NCBI GenBank assembly: GCA_023451375.1
Contig: JAEXZS010000004.1
Location: 1 to 64,000, forward strand
Length of the DNA: 64,000 bases
Direction of reading: 5' to 3'
Source: Pseudomonadota bacterium
GTDB taxonomy: Bacteria > Pseudomonadota > Alphaproteobacteria > Caulobacterales > Caulobacteraceae
Shown here in pieces: positions 17,320 to 24,416 of this stretch (positions are counted from its first letter, which is position 1; every line of letters begins with the position of its first letter). The position numbers were made by a program, and so were the translations under genes. The notes under the pieces were generated by a model that was given only the letters and a program-made list of their open reading frames with translations, was not told the DNA's origin and did no database searches.

Positions 17320-18470
17320 AAGGGTTCTCCCTGATCACTGTGAACGGATCGTCTGGCTTCGACGGGATCGGCGCGCTGCGACGTCATTCGCGCCCGGAGC
17401 CACCGTCTCCCCGGCTGCTCGATGAAGACATGGATGGCGGCGGCGGCGGCGAGCGTCAACACCAGCATCGCGCTCAGCTCGCCCAGGCCCATCCTGTAGT
17501 CTCCTGGCCAGCCGGCGACCGCCTGCGCCGCATTGCGCCACACCATCAGAATGGGGATGTGCACGAGGTAGAGGGCGAACGAGGCCTCGCCCGCGAACAG
17601 GGCGGCAGGATGTGACAGGAAGGTTCGCACGCGCGCCTTCGCCAGCAAAGCGAGCGACAGGATGAAGGGACCGGCCGCCGCCACTATGAACCGATCGTCG
17701 GCGCCGATCTGCATGAGACCAAGGATCGCGGCCGTGGTCCCCAAGGCGGCCGTGACCGCCGTAAGGGACGAAGGCGTCCAGCGCTGCCCGAGGTAGTAGA
17801 GACCCATCCCGTAAAGGAATTCGGGAATGATCCTCAGGATGCCCAGACTGTCCTCGGCCCGAGGCAGAACCCGTCCGAAGTGGACGCGATAGAAGGCGTC
17901 GAGCGCGACAAACAGCGCTGTGGCAAGCGCGATCAGCACCCAAGGCCGGGACCGCAGGCGCAGGGCGAGGGCGGCGTAGGCGGGGAACGCCAGATAGGCG
18001 AACCACTCCGCGGACAGCGACCAGGCCGGTCCGTTCCAGAGCGCCAAGGTTTCGCGCGGGAACCACGCCTGGACCAGCAGCAGCGTGCCGGCGAAGTCGG
18101 TGGGATTGAACCGGCCGGGCTCCAGTCCGACGCCGACCATGGGGGCCAAGAGCACCAGAGCAAGCATCGCCAGAAGGATAAAGAGGTGGGCCGGGTAGAT
18201 CCGCGCGAACCGCGCCGCCAGGAACCGCCGGTAGCCCGGCGCACGGTCTCCCTGGAGATAGACGTGCGTGAGAATGAAGCCCGACAGGATGAAAAAGACA
18301 TCCACGCCCAGCCGGGCTCGGTTGAGAAGGCCTGCGCTTTCGGGCGGGAGAGTCCAGTAGAGCTGAAAGTGAAACAGCACGACGCCGAGCGCGAGGAAGA
18401 ACCTCACGCTGGTGAGCGGATCGAGCACGTCCGGAAAGGGAACCCGCGTGGGGCCTGACCTGTCGTTCAC
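17316..18470 (-). CDS. Acyltransferase-3 (OafA/YrhL) family membrane protein
   Basis: A 384-residue membrane acyltransferase with about ten hydrophobic segments. The opening LDPLTSVRFFLALGVVLFHFQ is the family start, with the presumed catalytic His (VLFHF) and the RxR motif further on (FFILSGFILTHVY). These enzymes transfer acyl groups to sugars or envelope glycans. I choose the GTG at 18470, preceded by GGGGGA; longer starts add no conserved sequence. It is coupled to the DUF411 gene, an unusual partner, and is divergent from the cnrYXH-like genes. Confidence 0.82.
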   Translation of the reverse strand: MNDRSGPTRVPFPDVLDPLTSVRFFLALGVVLFHFQLYWTLPPESAGLLNRARLGVDVFFILSGFILTHVYLQGDRAPGYRRFLAARFARIYPAHLFILLAMLALVLLAPMVGVGLEPGRFNPTDFAGTLLLVQAWFPRETLALWNGPAWSLSAEWFAYLAFPAYAALALRLRSRPWVLIALATALFVALDAFYRVHFGRVLPRAEDSLGILRIIPEFLYGMGLYYLGQRWTPSSLTAVTAALGTTAAILGLMQIGADDRFIVAAAGPFILSLALLAKARVRTFLSHPAALFAGEASFALYLVHIPILMVWRNAAQAVAGWPGDYRMGLGELSAMLVLTLAAAAAIHVFIEQPGRRWLRARMTSQRADPVEARRSVHSDQGEPF

Positions 18471-18534
18471 ATCGATCCCCCATGGACGACCCGGCTGTCC
18501 CGATCGTTCTCTGGTATCTACGCAAAGGCCGGCG

Positions 18535-18554
18535 CTTCCCCTCATGAGGGGAAG
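18535..18554. promoter_or_regulatory. 20-bp perfect palindrome between divergent genes
   Basis: CTTCCCCTCATGAGGGGAAG is a perfect palindrome, flanked on both sides by direct copies of GCCGGCGC (18528-18535 and 18560-18567). It lies in the intergenic region between the acyltransferase and the anti-sigma gene, 46 bases before the latter, so it is a candidate operator. The factor is unknown. Confidence 0.45.
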
Positions 18555-18599
18555 TTGTAGCCGGCGCGTATGGCAGAGGGGGCGTGACGCAGGTGCGCG

Positions 18600-18878
18600 A
18601 TGACTGACGACATGGACAGACTGATCGGCGCGGTCGCGCCAGGCGATGGCAGGCGGCTCGCCGGCCTTGAGGACGCCGTCTGGGCGCGGATCGACGCGCG
18701 CCGGGAGCGGGCCCGCGTTCATCAGGTGCGGATCGCCGCCGTGGCGATGGCTTTCGCAATCGGGGGCGCCAACGGCGGCCTGATGCTTCTGGCGCCGCAG
18801 CCAGAGCCGTCGGAGATGCGCATCTTCACGGTTTCAGCGGGTCTGTCGCCCCTCGCCGGCCTGGACGCCCGGGGATGA
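18600..18878 (+). CDS. Putative CnrY/NccY-like membrane anti-sigma factor
   Basis: A 92-residue protein with a cytoplasmic N-terminal part (about 1-42), one hydrophobic segment (about 44-65, IAAVAMAFAIGGANGGLMLLA) and a short periplasmic tail. Sequence alone is not diagnostic, but the size, single TM and position match CnrY of the CnrYXH nickel/cobalt signalling system: it is directly followed, with ATGA overlap, by a CnrX-like sensor and then an ECF sigma factor. In that system CnrY holds the sigma factor at the membrane until CnrX binds metal. Confidence 0.7.
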   Translation: MTDDMDRLIGAVAPGDGRRLAGLEDAVWARIDARRERARVHQVRIAAVAMAFAIGGANGGLMLLAPQPEPSEMRIFTVSAGLSPLAGLDARG

Positions 18879-19315
18879 GGGCGACCTGGAAGTCCATCGC
18901 CCTCACGGCGGTCCTGGCCGCGCTGGCCAGCGGCGCGGCGACCTGGGCCAGCGCGGCCTGGATCATGCGGGAGCGGCAGCCGCCCAACCTGCACAGCGTC
19001 GTCCACGAGAAGCTCGATCTGAGCGCCGAGCAGGATAGCCGTCTGGACGTCATCGAAGCCCGCTTCGCCGCGCAGCGCCCCGGGCTGGAGGCCGAGGTCC
19101 GCGCCGCGAACCGCGAACTGGCCGCCGCCATCGCCGCCAGCGACGGCGACACGCCTCAGGTCCAGGCCGCGGTCGATCATTTCCACGTCGCCATGGGCGA
19201 TCTCCAGAAGGCGACGATCGCCCATGTCTTCGAGATGCGATCGGTGCTGACCCCCGCCCAGGCCGAGGTGTTCGACGAAGCCGTCGTCGACGCCCTGCGC
19301 CACGACGCCGGCTAA
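18875..19315 (+). CDS. CnrX/NccX-like periplasmic metal sensor
   Basis: A 146-residue membrane-anchored periplasmic protein: TM near 8-29, then a four-helical metal-resistance (CnrX-type) domain. His40, His44, Glu61, His117 and Met121 have exactly the spacing of the five known Ni/Co ligands of CnrX (H42, H46, E63, H119, M123), with no gaps between them. This strongly suggests that metal sensing is kept. It overlaps the anti-sigma gene by 4 bases and precedes the sigma gene by 9 bases. The metal specificity (Ni, Co or other) is inferred. Confidence 0.85.
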   Translation: MRATWKSIALTAVLAALASGAATWASAAWIMRERQPPNLHSVVHEKLDLSAEQDSRLDVIEARFAAQRPGLEAEVRAANRELAAAIAASDGDTPQVQAAVDHFHVAMGDLQKATIAHVFEMRSVLTPAQAEVFDEAVVDALRHDAG

Positions 19316-19324
19316 GCGCGGCGC

Positions 19325-19894
19325 GTGGGAGGCGAAGAGAGGATCGAGGTTCGCGCGGCGCGCGGCGACCGGGCCGCCTTCACCGCCTTGGTGGCGGCCA
19401 CCAAGGCCGAGCTGTATCGGTTCATCCGCCGGTATGTCGGCGACGAGGCCGAGGCGCACGACGTGCTTCAGGAAGCCTATGCGTCCGCCTGGCTCGCCCT
19501 CCCACGGTACGATCCGGCTCGGCCCTTCGATGTCTGGCTGCGCTCCATCGCCCTCAACAAATGCCGCGACTGGAATCGCCGGCGCGCGGTGCGCCGCGTT
19601 GTGCGCGGGATCATGGGCCTGGATGCGTCCGAGGCGACGGCAGTGGGCGACGATGCGCCTTCGCCCGAGACCCGGTTGGACGATCGGCGGCGGGCCGAGA
19701 CCCTGCAACGCGCCTTGGCTGATCTTCCGGACACCCTGAAGGCGCCGCTCTTGCTCGCCGCGCTCGAGAAGCGGTCGCATGCCGAAATCGCCTCCATCCT
19801 TCGCATCACGCCGAAGGCTGTGGAAACCCGCGTCGCCCGCGCGCGCAAGAAGCTGGCGGAAAGGATGCAGTGGCCGCCGGACCAGGACGCTTGA
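19325..19894 (+). CDS. ECF sigma factor, CnrH/NccH-like
   Basis: A 189-residue ECF sigma-70 factor. Region 2 (about 20-85: FIRRYVGDEAEAHDVLQEAYASAWLAL, FDVWLRSIALNKCRDW) and region 4 (about 125-180: ALADLPDTLKAPLLLAAL, HAEIASILRITPKAVETRVARARKKL) are both clear. As third gene of a Y-X-H set it would be released on metal binding by the sensor. It begins with GTG. Its stop codon lies within the CueR-type promoter of the multicopper oxidase downstream. Targets are unknown; the czc genes of the island are candidates. Confidence 0.88.
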   Translation: MGGEERIEVRAARGDRAAFTALVAATKAELYRFIRRYVGDEAEAHDVLQEAYASAWLALPRYDPARPFDVWLRSIALNKCRDWNRRRAVRRVVRGIMGLDASEATAVGDDAPSPETRLDDRRRAETLQRALADLPDTLKAPLLLAALEKRSHAEIASILRITPKAVETRVARARKKLAERMQWPPDQDA

Positions 19895-19921
19895 CCTTCC
19901 CACGGCGGGAAGGTGCACAAC
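19891..19921 (+). promoter_or_regulatory. CueR-dependent promoter of the multicopper oxidase operon
   Basis: TTGACC (19891-19896), a perfect dyad ACCTTCC-CACGGCG-GGAAGGT (19894-19914) and CACAAC at the -10 position with a 19-base spacer. This is the same arrangement as the copA promoter 7 kb away, placing copA/copB of the oxidase operon in the CueR regulon. It overlaps the sigma gene stop. Confidence 0.85.
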
Positions 19922-20021
19922 GTCGCGATCTCCCTGGCTGTGGCGACCTGACGCAAGGGATGCGTCGCCCGGATGCGTATCTGAACGAGCGGCTCAACCG
20001 CCGACAAGGAACTCCTCACTG

Positions 20022-21833
20022 ATGTCGACCCTACGCCTTGATCGCCGAACCCTCCTCCGTGGCGCCGCCGCCGGAGGCGGTCTGCTGGGGCTGCAAGGCC
20101 TGCTGCCCGCCTGGGCGCAGACGGGATCGGCGGGTCTGAGGGCCGAACTGCCGACCCTGACCGGGCCGAACATCGACCTGACCGTCGGCCACTCGCCGTT
20201 CACCGTGAGTGGGCGAACCGGCCACGCGGTGACCATCAACGGGACCTTGCCGGCGCCCCTGCTGCGCCTGCGCGAGGGCCAGAACGTCCGCCTGTCCGTC
20301 ACCAACACCCTGGACGAGGATACCTCGATCCACTGGCACGGCCTGCTGGTGCCGTTCCAGATGGACGGCGTGCCCGGCATCAGCTTCCCCGGCATCAAGG
20401 CCCGCGAGACCTTCGTCTACGAGTTCCCGATCAAGCAGTCGGGCACCTTCTGGTACCACAGCCATTCCAACCTTCAGGAGGCGATGGGTCACTACGGTCC
20501 GATCGTCATCGACCCGGCGGGCGCCGATCCGGTCGCCTATGACCGCGAGCATGTGCTGGTCCTTTCGGACTGGAGTTTCATGCATCCGCACGAAATCCTC
20601 GAGAAGCTGAAGAAGAGCCCCGGCTATTTCAACCGCCAGCGCACCACCCTCTCCGGTCTGATCTCGGGCGAGGACCGAATGAGCCTGGAGGAGCGGCGCA
20701 TGTGGGGCCAGATGCGAATGGACCCGCGCGACATTCTCGACGTCAACGGCTCCACCTACACCTATCTGATCAACGGCCACGGGCCACAGGAGAACTGGAC
20801 TGGCCTGTTCCGGCCGGGCGAGCGGGTGCGGCTGCGGATCATCAACGCCTCGGCCATGTCGATCTTCAACGTCCGCATTCCGGGCCTGCCGATGACGGTG
20901 GTCCAAGCCGACGGCGAGAACGTGCGGCCGGTCGAGACTGACGAGTTCCAGATTTCGGTGGCCGAGACGTATGACGTGATCGTCCGGCCCACCGAGGACC
21001 GCGCCTACACGGTCGTGTCCGAGGCCATCGACCGCTCGGGCATGGGACGGGCGACCCTGGCGCCGCGCCTCGGCATGACGGCCGAGGTCCCGCCGCTGCG
21101 CGAGGTTCCGAACCTGACCATGCGCGACATGGGGATGGGCGGGATGGACCACGGGAACATGGCTGGCATGTCCGGGATGGATCACGGCGCCATGGCGGGC
21201 ATGGACCACGGAGCGCCAGCCCAGGGCACGGCGCCGGCAAGCGACATGGGCGGGATGTCCATGGCCGGCATGAACATGCGGGATCCCGAAAACGCCCCGT
21301 CGGACATGGCGGTGGGCGTCGGCGTTGACGCGATCGCCATGGACCCCGCCAACCGATTAGGCGAGCGCCCGACGGGCCTGACGAACGTCGATCACCGGGT
21401 CTTGGTTTACACCGACCTGGTATCGCTCCAGCCCAACAAGGATCAGCGCGCGCCTTCGCGGACCATGGAAATCCACCTGACCGGCAATATGGAGCGGTTC
21501 ATGTGGGGCTTCGACGGCCGCAAGTTCAGCGAGCTGGTCGAGCCGATCCGGTTTGAGCGGAACGAGCGGGTGCGGGTAACCCTGGTCAACGACACCATGA
21601 TGGCCCACCCGATCCATCTCCACGGCCACTTCTTCGAGCTGGTGACCGGCGGACCAACGGGGCATCAGCCGCTGAAGCACACGGTCAATGTCGCGCCCGG
21701 CGGAAAGGTGACCTTCGACCTGACCGCCGACGCGCCCGGCGACTGGGCTTTCCACTGTCACATGCTGATGCATATGCACGCTGGAATGTTCAACGTCGTG
21801 ACGGTGCGGCCCATGGACGGAGCCGCTCAATGA
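20022..21833 (+). CDS. copA: Periplasmic multicopper oxidase CopA (PcoA family)
   Basis: A 603-residue copper-resistance multicopper oxidase. A Tat signal (DRRTLLRGAAAGGG) leads it to the periplasm. The four copper-ligand motifs are IHWHG near residue 105, WYHSHSN near 145, HPIHLHGH near 530 and HCHMLMHMHAGM near 575. A Met/His-rich stretch at about 365-430 repeats MDHG and MGGM units, typical of PcoA for binding Cu(I). It oxidises Cu(I) to the less toxic Cu(II). AAGGA lies 11 bases before the ATG; copB follows with ATGA overlap. Not the same as the ATPase copA in this window. Confidence 0.94.
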   Translation: MSTLRLDRRTLLRGAAAGGGLLGLQGLLPAWAQTGSAGLRAELPTLTGPNIDLTVGHSPFTVSGRTGHAVTINGTLPAPLLRLREGQNVRLSVTNTLDEDTSIHWHGLLVPFQMDGVPGISFPGIKARETFVYEFPIKQSGTFWYHSHSNLQEAMGHYGPIVIDPAGADPVAYDREHVLVLSDWSFMHPHEILEKLKKSPGYFNRQRTTLSGLISGEDRMSLEERRMWGQMRMDPRDILDVNGSTYTYLINGHGPQENWTGLFRPGERVRLRIINASAMSIFNVRIPGLPMTVVQADGENVRPVETDEFQISVAETYDVIVRPTEDRAYTVVSEAIDRSGMGRATLAPRLGMTAEVPPLREVPNLTMRDMGMGGMDHGNMAGMSGMDHGAMAGMDHGAPAQGTAPASDMGGMSMAGMNMRDPENAPSDMAVGVGVDAIAMDPANRLGERPTGLTNVDHRVLVYTDLVSLQPNKDQRAPSRTMEIHLTGNMERFMWGFDGRKFSELVEPIRFERNERVRVTLVNDTMMAHPIHLHGHFFELVTGGPTGHQPLKHTVNVAPGGKVTFDLTADAPGDWAFHCHMLMHMHAGMFNVVTVRPMDGAAQ

Positions 21834-23020
21834 ATCGCATCGCCGTCGCCCTCGCGCCGCTGATCCTCGCCGCCAGTGCCTCCAGCGCCCAAGCTCAGGA
21901 CCCCCACGCGGGTCATCCCATGCCGGCGCCGACGCGGCCGGCGGCCGCTCCCGCGCAGCCGCCTCAGACGCCCGCCGCCCCCCCGGCGCAGGATCCTCAC
22001 GCGGGCCATGTCACGCCGCCCGCACAGACGCCCTCGGCCGCAGATCCCCACGCAAACCACCAGATGCCGGCTCCGCCGACGGCCGCCGATCCCCATGCCG
22101 GGCACGATATGTCGGCGATGGAGCCGGCTGCGCGGCCCGATCCCCACGCGGGTCACGACATGTCCGCCATGGCCCCCACGCCGGCCGATCCTCACGCGGG
22201 CCATGACATGTCGACGATGAGCATGGGCCCGCCGGATACGCAGACCAGCGCCGACAATCCCGGTCGCCCGCCCGAAGACCCCCTTCCGGCGGCCGCCCTG
22301 AGCGGCCCGACCCACGCCGCCGACCTGGTTTTCGGCGCCGAGGCCATGGCCGCGTCGCGCCGGACCCTGGTCCGCGAGAACGGTGAGGTCCGCACCACGG
22401 CTGTGGTCATCGATCGCCTCGAGGCCGGCTTCGGCGACGGCGAAGAGAGCTGGCTCTGGGATGCCCAGGGCTGGAGCGGCGGGGACATCAATCGCTTCTG
22501 GTGGAAGACCGAGGGTGGAGGCGACTTCGACGGCGGCGTCGAGGAGGCCGAACTGCAGGCGCTCTACAGCCGCGCCGTGGCGCCCTTCTGGGACCTGCAG
22601 GCCGGCGTGCGCCAGGACTTCCGCCCCGATGGCGAGGACACGACCCATCTGGTCCTCGGCCTGCAGGGTCTGGCGCCCTACTGGTGGGAGATCGACGCCG
22701 CCGCCTTCCTGTCCACGGACGGCGACCTGACGGCGCGTGTCGAGGCTGAATACGACCAGCGCATCACCCAGCGATGGATCCTCCAGCCCCGCCTCGAAAT
22801 CGACGCCTCAGCCGGCGACATCCCGGAGCTGGAGATCGGCTCGGGTCTGTCTTCGGTCGAGGCGGGTCTGCGGCTGCGCTATGAGTTTCGCAAGGAGTTC
22901 GCCCCCTACGTCGGCGTGGAGTGGAGCCGCGCGCTCGGGGATACCGCCGACTACATCGAAGCCCGAGGCGGCGAGATAGACGACACACGCTTCGTCGTCG
23001 GTCTCAAGGCCTGGTTCTAA
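21830..23020 (+). CDS. copB: CopB outer-membrane copper-resistance protein
   Basis: A 396-residue exported protein. After a signal peptide (ASSAQAQ) the first 130 residues hold six DPHA(G/N)H units, usually DPHAGHDMS, with Met and Pro between, an evident copper-binding region. From about residue 160 comes the CopB domain (DLVFGAEAMAASRRTLVREN, then a beta-barrel pattern ending in WF). It is coupled to the multicopper oxidase gene by a 4-base overlap and followed by copC2, forming copABC. CopB is thought to sequester copper at the outer membrane. Confidence 0.92.
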   Translation: MNRIAVALAPLILAASASSAQAQDPHAGHPMPAPTRPAAAPAQPPQTPAAPPAQDPHAGHVTPPAQTPSAADPHANHQMPAPPTAADPHAGHDMSAMEPAARPDPHAGHDMSAMAPTPADPHAGHDMSTMSMGPPDTQTSADNPGRPPEDPLPAAALSGPTHAADLVFGAEAMAASRRTLVRENGEVRTTAVVIDRLEAGFGDGEESWLWDAQGWSGGDINRFWWKTEGGGDFDGGVEEAELQALYSRAVAPFWDLQAGVRQDFRPDGEDTTHLVLGLQGLAPYWWEIDAAAFLSTDGDLTARVEAEYDQRITQRWILQPRLEIDASAGDIPELEIGSGLSSVEAGLRLRYEFRKEFAPYVGVEWSRALGDTADYIEARGGEIDDTRFVVGLKAWF

Positions 23021-23036
23021 CCGAAGGAGATCATTG

Positions 23037-23420
23037 ATGATCCGCCCCCTCGTCCTCACCGCCGCCCTGACCTTCGCCGGCGCGGCCGCCGCCCAGGATC
23101 CGCACGCTGGCCATGCCATGCCGGCCCAAGCCGCCGCGCCGCAATCGGGCATCGTCACCGTCCCTGCCGACGGCGCCATGACCTCCGGTTCGCCGCAGCG
23201 CTTCAGCGTCACCTTTCCGCACGCGATGGTCCTGAAGACCGTGACCCTCACGGCCGAACGACAGGCCCCGGTCGTCGTCACCGCCCCCGCCGCGCCGGCC
23301 GCCGCGACCGTCAGCGTTGCCTTGCCCCGCCTCGCGCCGGGTACTTACACGGCCGCCTGGACGGCGGAAGGCGCGGACGGGCACAAGATGTCCGGGTCCG
23401 TCAGCTTCATGGTTCACTAG
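23037..23420 (+). CDS. copC: CopC-family copper-binding protein (second copy)
   Basis: A 127-residue exported CopC/YobA protein. The signal peptide ends AAAAQ and the mature protein opens DPHAGHAMP, the same unit repeated in CopB upstream. The sandwich fold shows PQRFSVTFPHAMVL and WTAEGADGHKMSGSVSFMV, including the DGH copper motif. The classical N-terminal His is replaced by this DPHAGH extension. GAAGGAGA precedes the ATG at 23037 (a TTG at 23034 is less likely). It is 16 bases after copB. Confidence 0.88.
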   Translation: MIRPLVLTAALTFAGAAAAQDPHAGHAMPAQAAAPQSGIVTVPADGAMTSGSPQRFSVTFPHAMVLKTVTLTAERQAPVVVTAPAAPAAATVSVALPRLAPGTYTAAWTAEGADGHKMSGSVSFMVH

Positions 23421-23430
23421 GAGAACGACG

Positions 23431-23658
23431 ATGAAACTTCCCAACCTGCTGGCCGCCGCCGGCGCTGTCCTGGCCCTGAGCGCGGGCGCGGCGCTCGCCG
23501 CCGAAGGCTGCGAGTGCTGCAAGGACATGGCGGCTGACGCCGCCATGTCCTGCTGTGACAAGATGAAACCCGAAACGCCTCCGCCCGCCGAACCGGCGGC
23601 GCCCACGCCCGCTCCCTCGGATGCTCCCGCTCCCCAGGGTCACGCCGACCATCACTGA
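23431..23658 (+). CDS. Small exported Cys/His-rich protein
   Basis: A 75-residue exported protein: signal peptide to about residue 24 (ALAAEG), then CECC and SCC Cys clusters (EGCECCKDMAADAAMSCC), a Pro/Ala linker, and a tail ending GHADHH. The Cys and His clusters suggest a periplasmic copper binder. It is the last gene of the copper operon, 10 bases after copC2, with AGGAGA before the ATG. I do not know a named family. Confidence 0.72.
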   Translation: MKLPNLLAAAGAVLALSAGAALAAEGCECCKDMAADAAMSCCDKMKPETPPPAEPAAPTPAPSDAPAPQGHADHH

Positions 23659-23723
23659 TCGGCCGATCTGAGCCGCTCCGGCAAGCGCTCCGTCGACCGG
23701 GCCTTGCCGAGAGCGTGCAGGCC

Positions 23724-24269
23724 TCACTCCTCGGCCATCGTCCCGCTCGGCCGCGCCGCGCCTCCTGTGACGCCGCAACCCTCCACCCGGACGAAGCGGA
23801 CGGTTTCGGCCCGCGTCCGGGGTTCGGCGACAAAACCCGCGTCGGCGAAGGCGAGATGCTGGGGCATGGGCTCCCGCGCGGGATCCGCGCGCCACCAGTC
23901 CCGCCCACGGTCCAGCTGGTCGTTCACGTCGTCGAGCGAATGGACGATCAAGCTGACGGGGGTGCGAATGTCCGGACCGATGGGCATCGTCCGGTTCTCG
24001 GCCTCGTGCCAGAATTCGCGGTCGGTGAGGTCTTCATGATCGACGACGATCAGTAGATCGAAGTCCGAAAAATACCGTCCGACCGGGTCGTGCACCCAGT
24101 CGCCGCGCGCATAGCTGCCATAGAGAATGATCTTGAGGATCTTGCCGTGCTTGAGCCGATCAGCGCGCCGGGTGGCGGTCGCCTCCTCGAAAGCCGCGCG
24201 CACAGTCTCGACCACCTGGCGGAGTTCGGCCTGCTTGCGCGGCGGCAGATGATCAAGGCTCGTCTTCAT
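23724..24269 (-). CDS. Nucleotidyltransferase-domain protein with atypical C-terminus
   Basis: A 181-residue protein. Residues 1-130 match the MNT nucleotidyltransferase domain: MKTSLDHLPPRKQAEL, then ILYGSYARGDWVHDP and SDFDLLIVV (GSxxRG and DxD), ending at SLDDVNDQLDRGR. Relatives usually continue into a HEPN domain; here the last 50 residues (from about DWWRADP) do not look like HEPN or anything I know, so the C-terminus may be a truncation plus readthrough. Start at 24269 as in relatives. It lies convergently after the copper operon and is followed upstream by ParB. Confidence 0.72.
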   Translation of the reverse strand: MKTSLDHLPPRKQAELRQVVETVRAAFEEATATRRADRLKHGKILKIILYGSYARGDWVHDPVGRYFSDFDLLIVVDHEDLTDREFWHEAENRTMPIGPDIRTPVSLIVHSLDDVNDQLDRGRDWWRADPAREPMPQHLAFADAGFVAEPRTRAETVRFVRVEGCGVTGGAARPSGTMAEE

Positions 24270-24365
24270 GGCCGGAGTCTCCGCGATACGGCCGCACACG
24301 GCAAGGCTGAAACGGCCTTTCTGTCGACCTTAGCCTTGACGTCATGCCTGATTTCGCCAAACGAA

Positions 24366-24403
24366 AAAGCCGCGCGCCCCCAAAGGGCGCGCGGCCCGTT
24401 TTT
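24366..24403 (-). terminator. Bidirectional intrinsic terminator after parB
   Basis: An 11-bp GC-only stem (GCCGCGCGCCC, 24369-24379, with 24385-24395) and 5-base loop, flanked by A5 on the left and T5 on the right. On the minus strand the T run follows directly, 14 bases after the parB stop. Confidence 0.85.
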
Positions 24404-24416
24404 GTCTCCAGCGGCG

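Noticed and set aside
19779..20021. Extended N-terminus for the multicopper oxidase
   Set aside because: The added residues are an off-frame reading of the sigma factor gene; the Tat signal begins at 20022.
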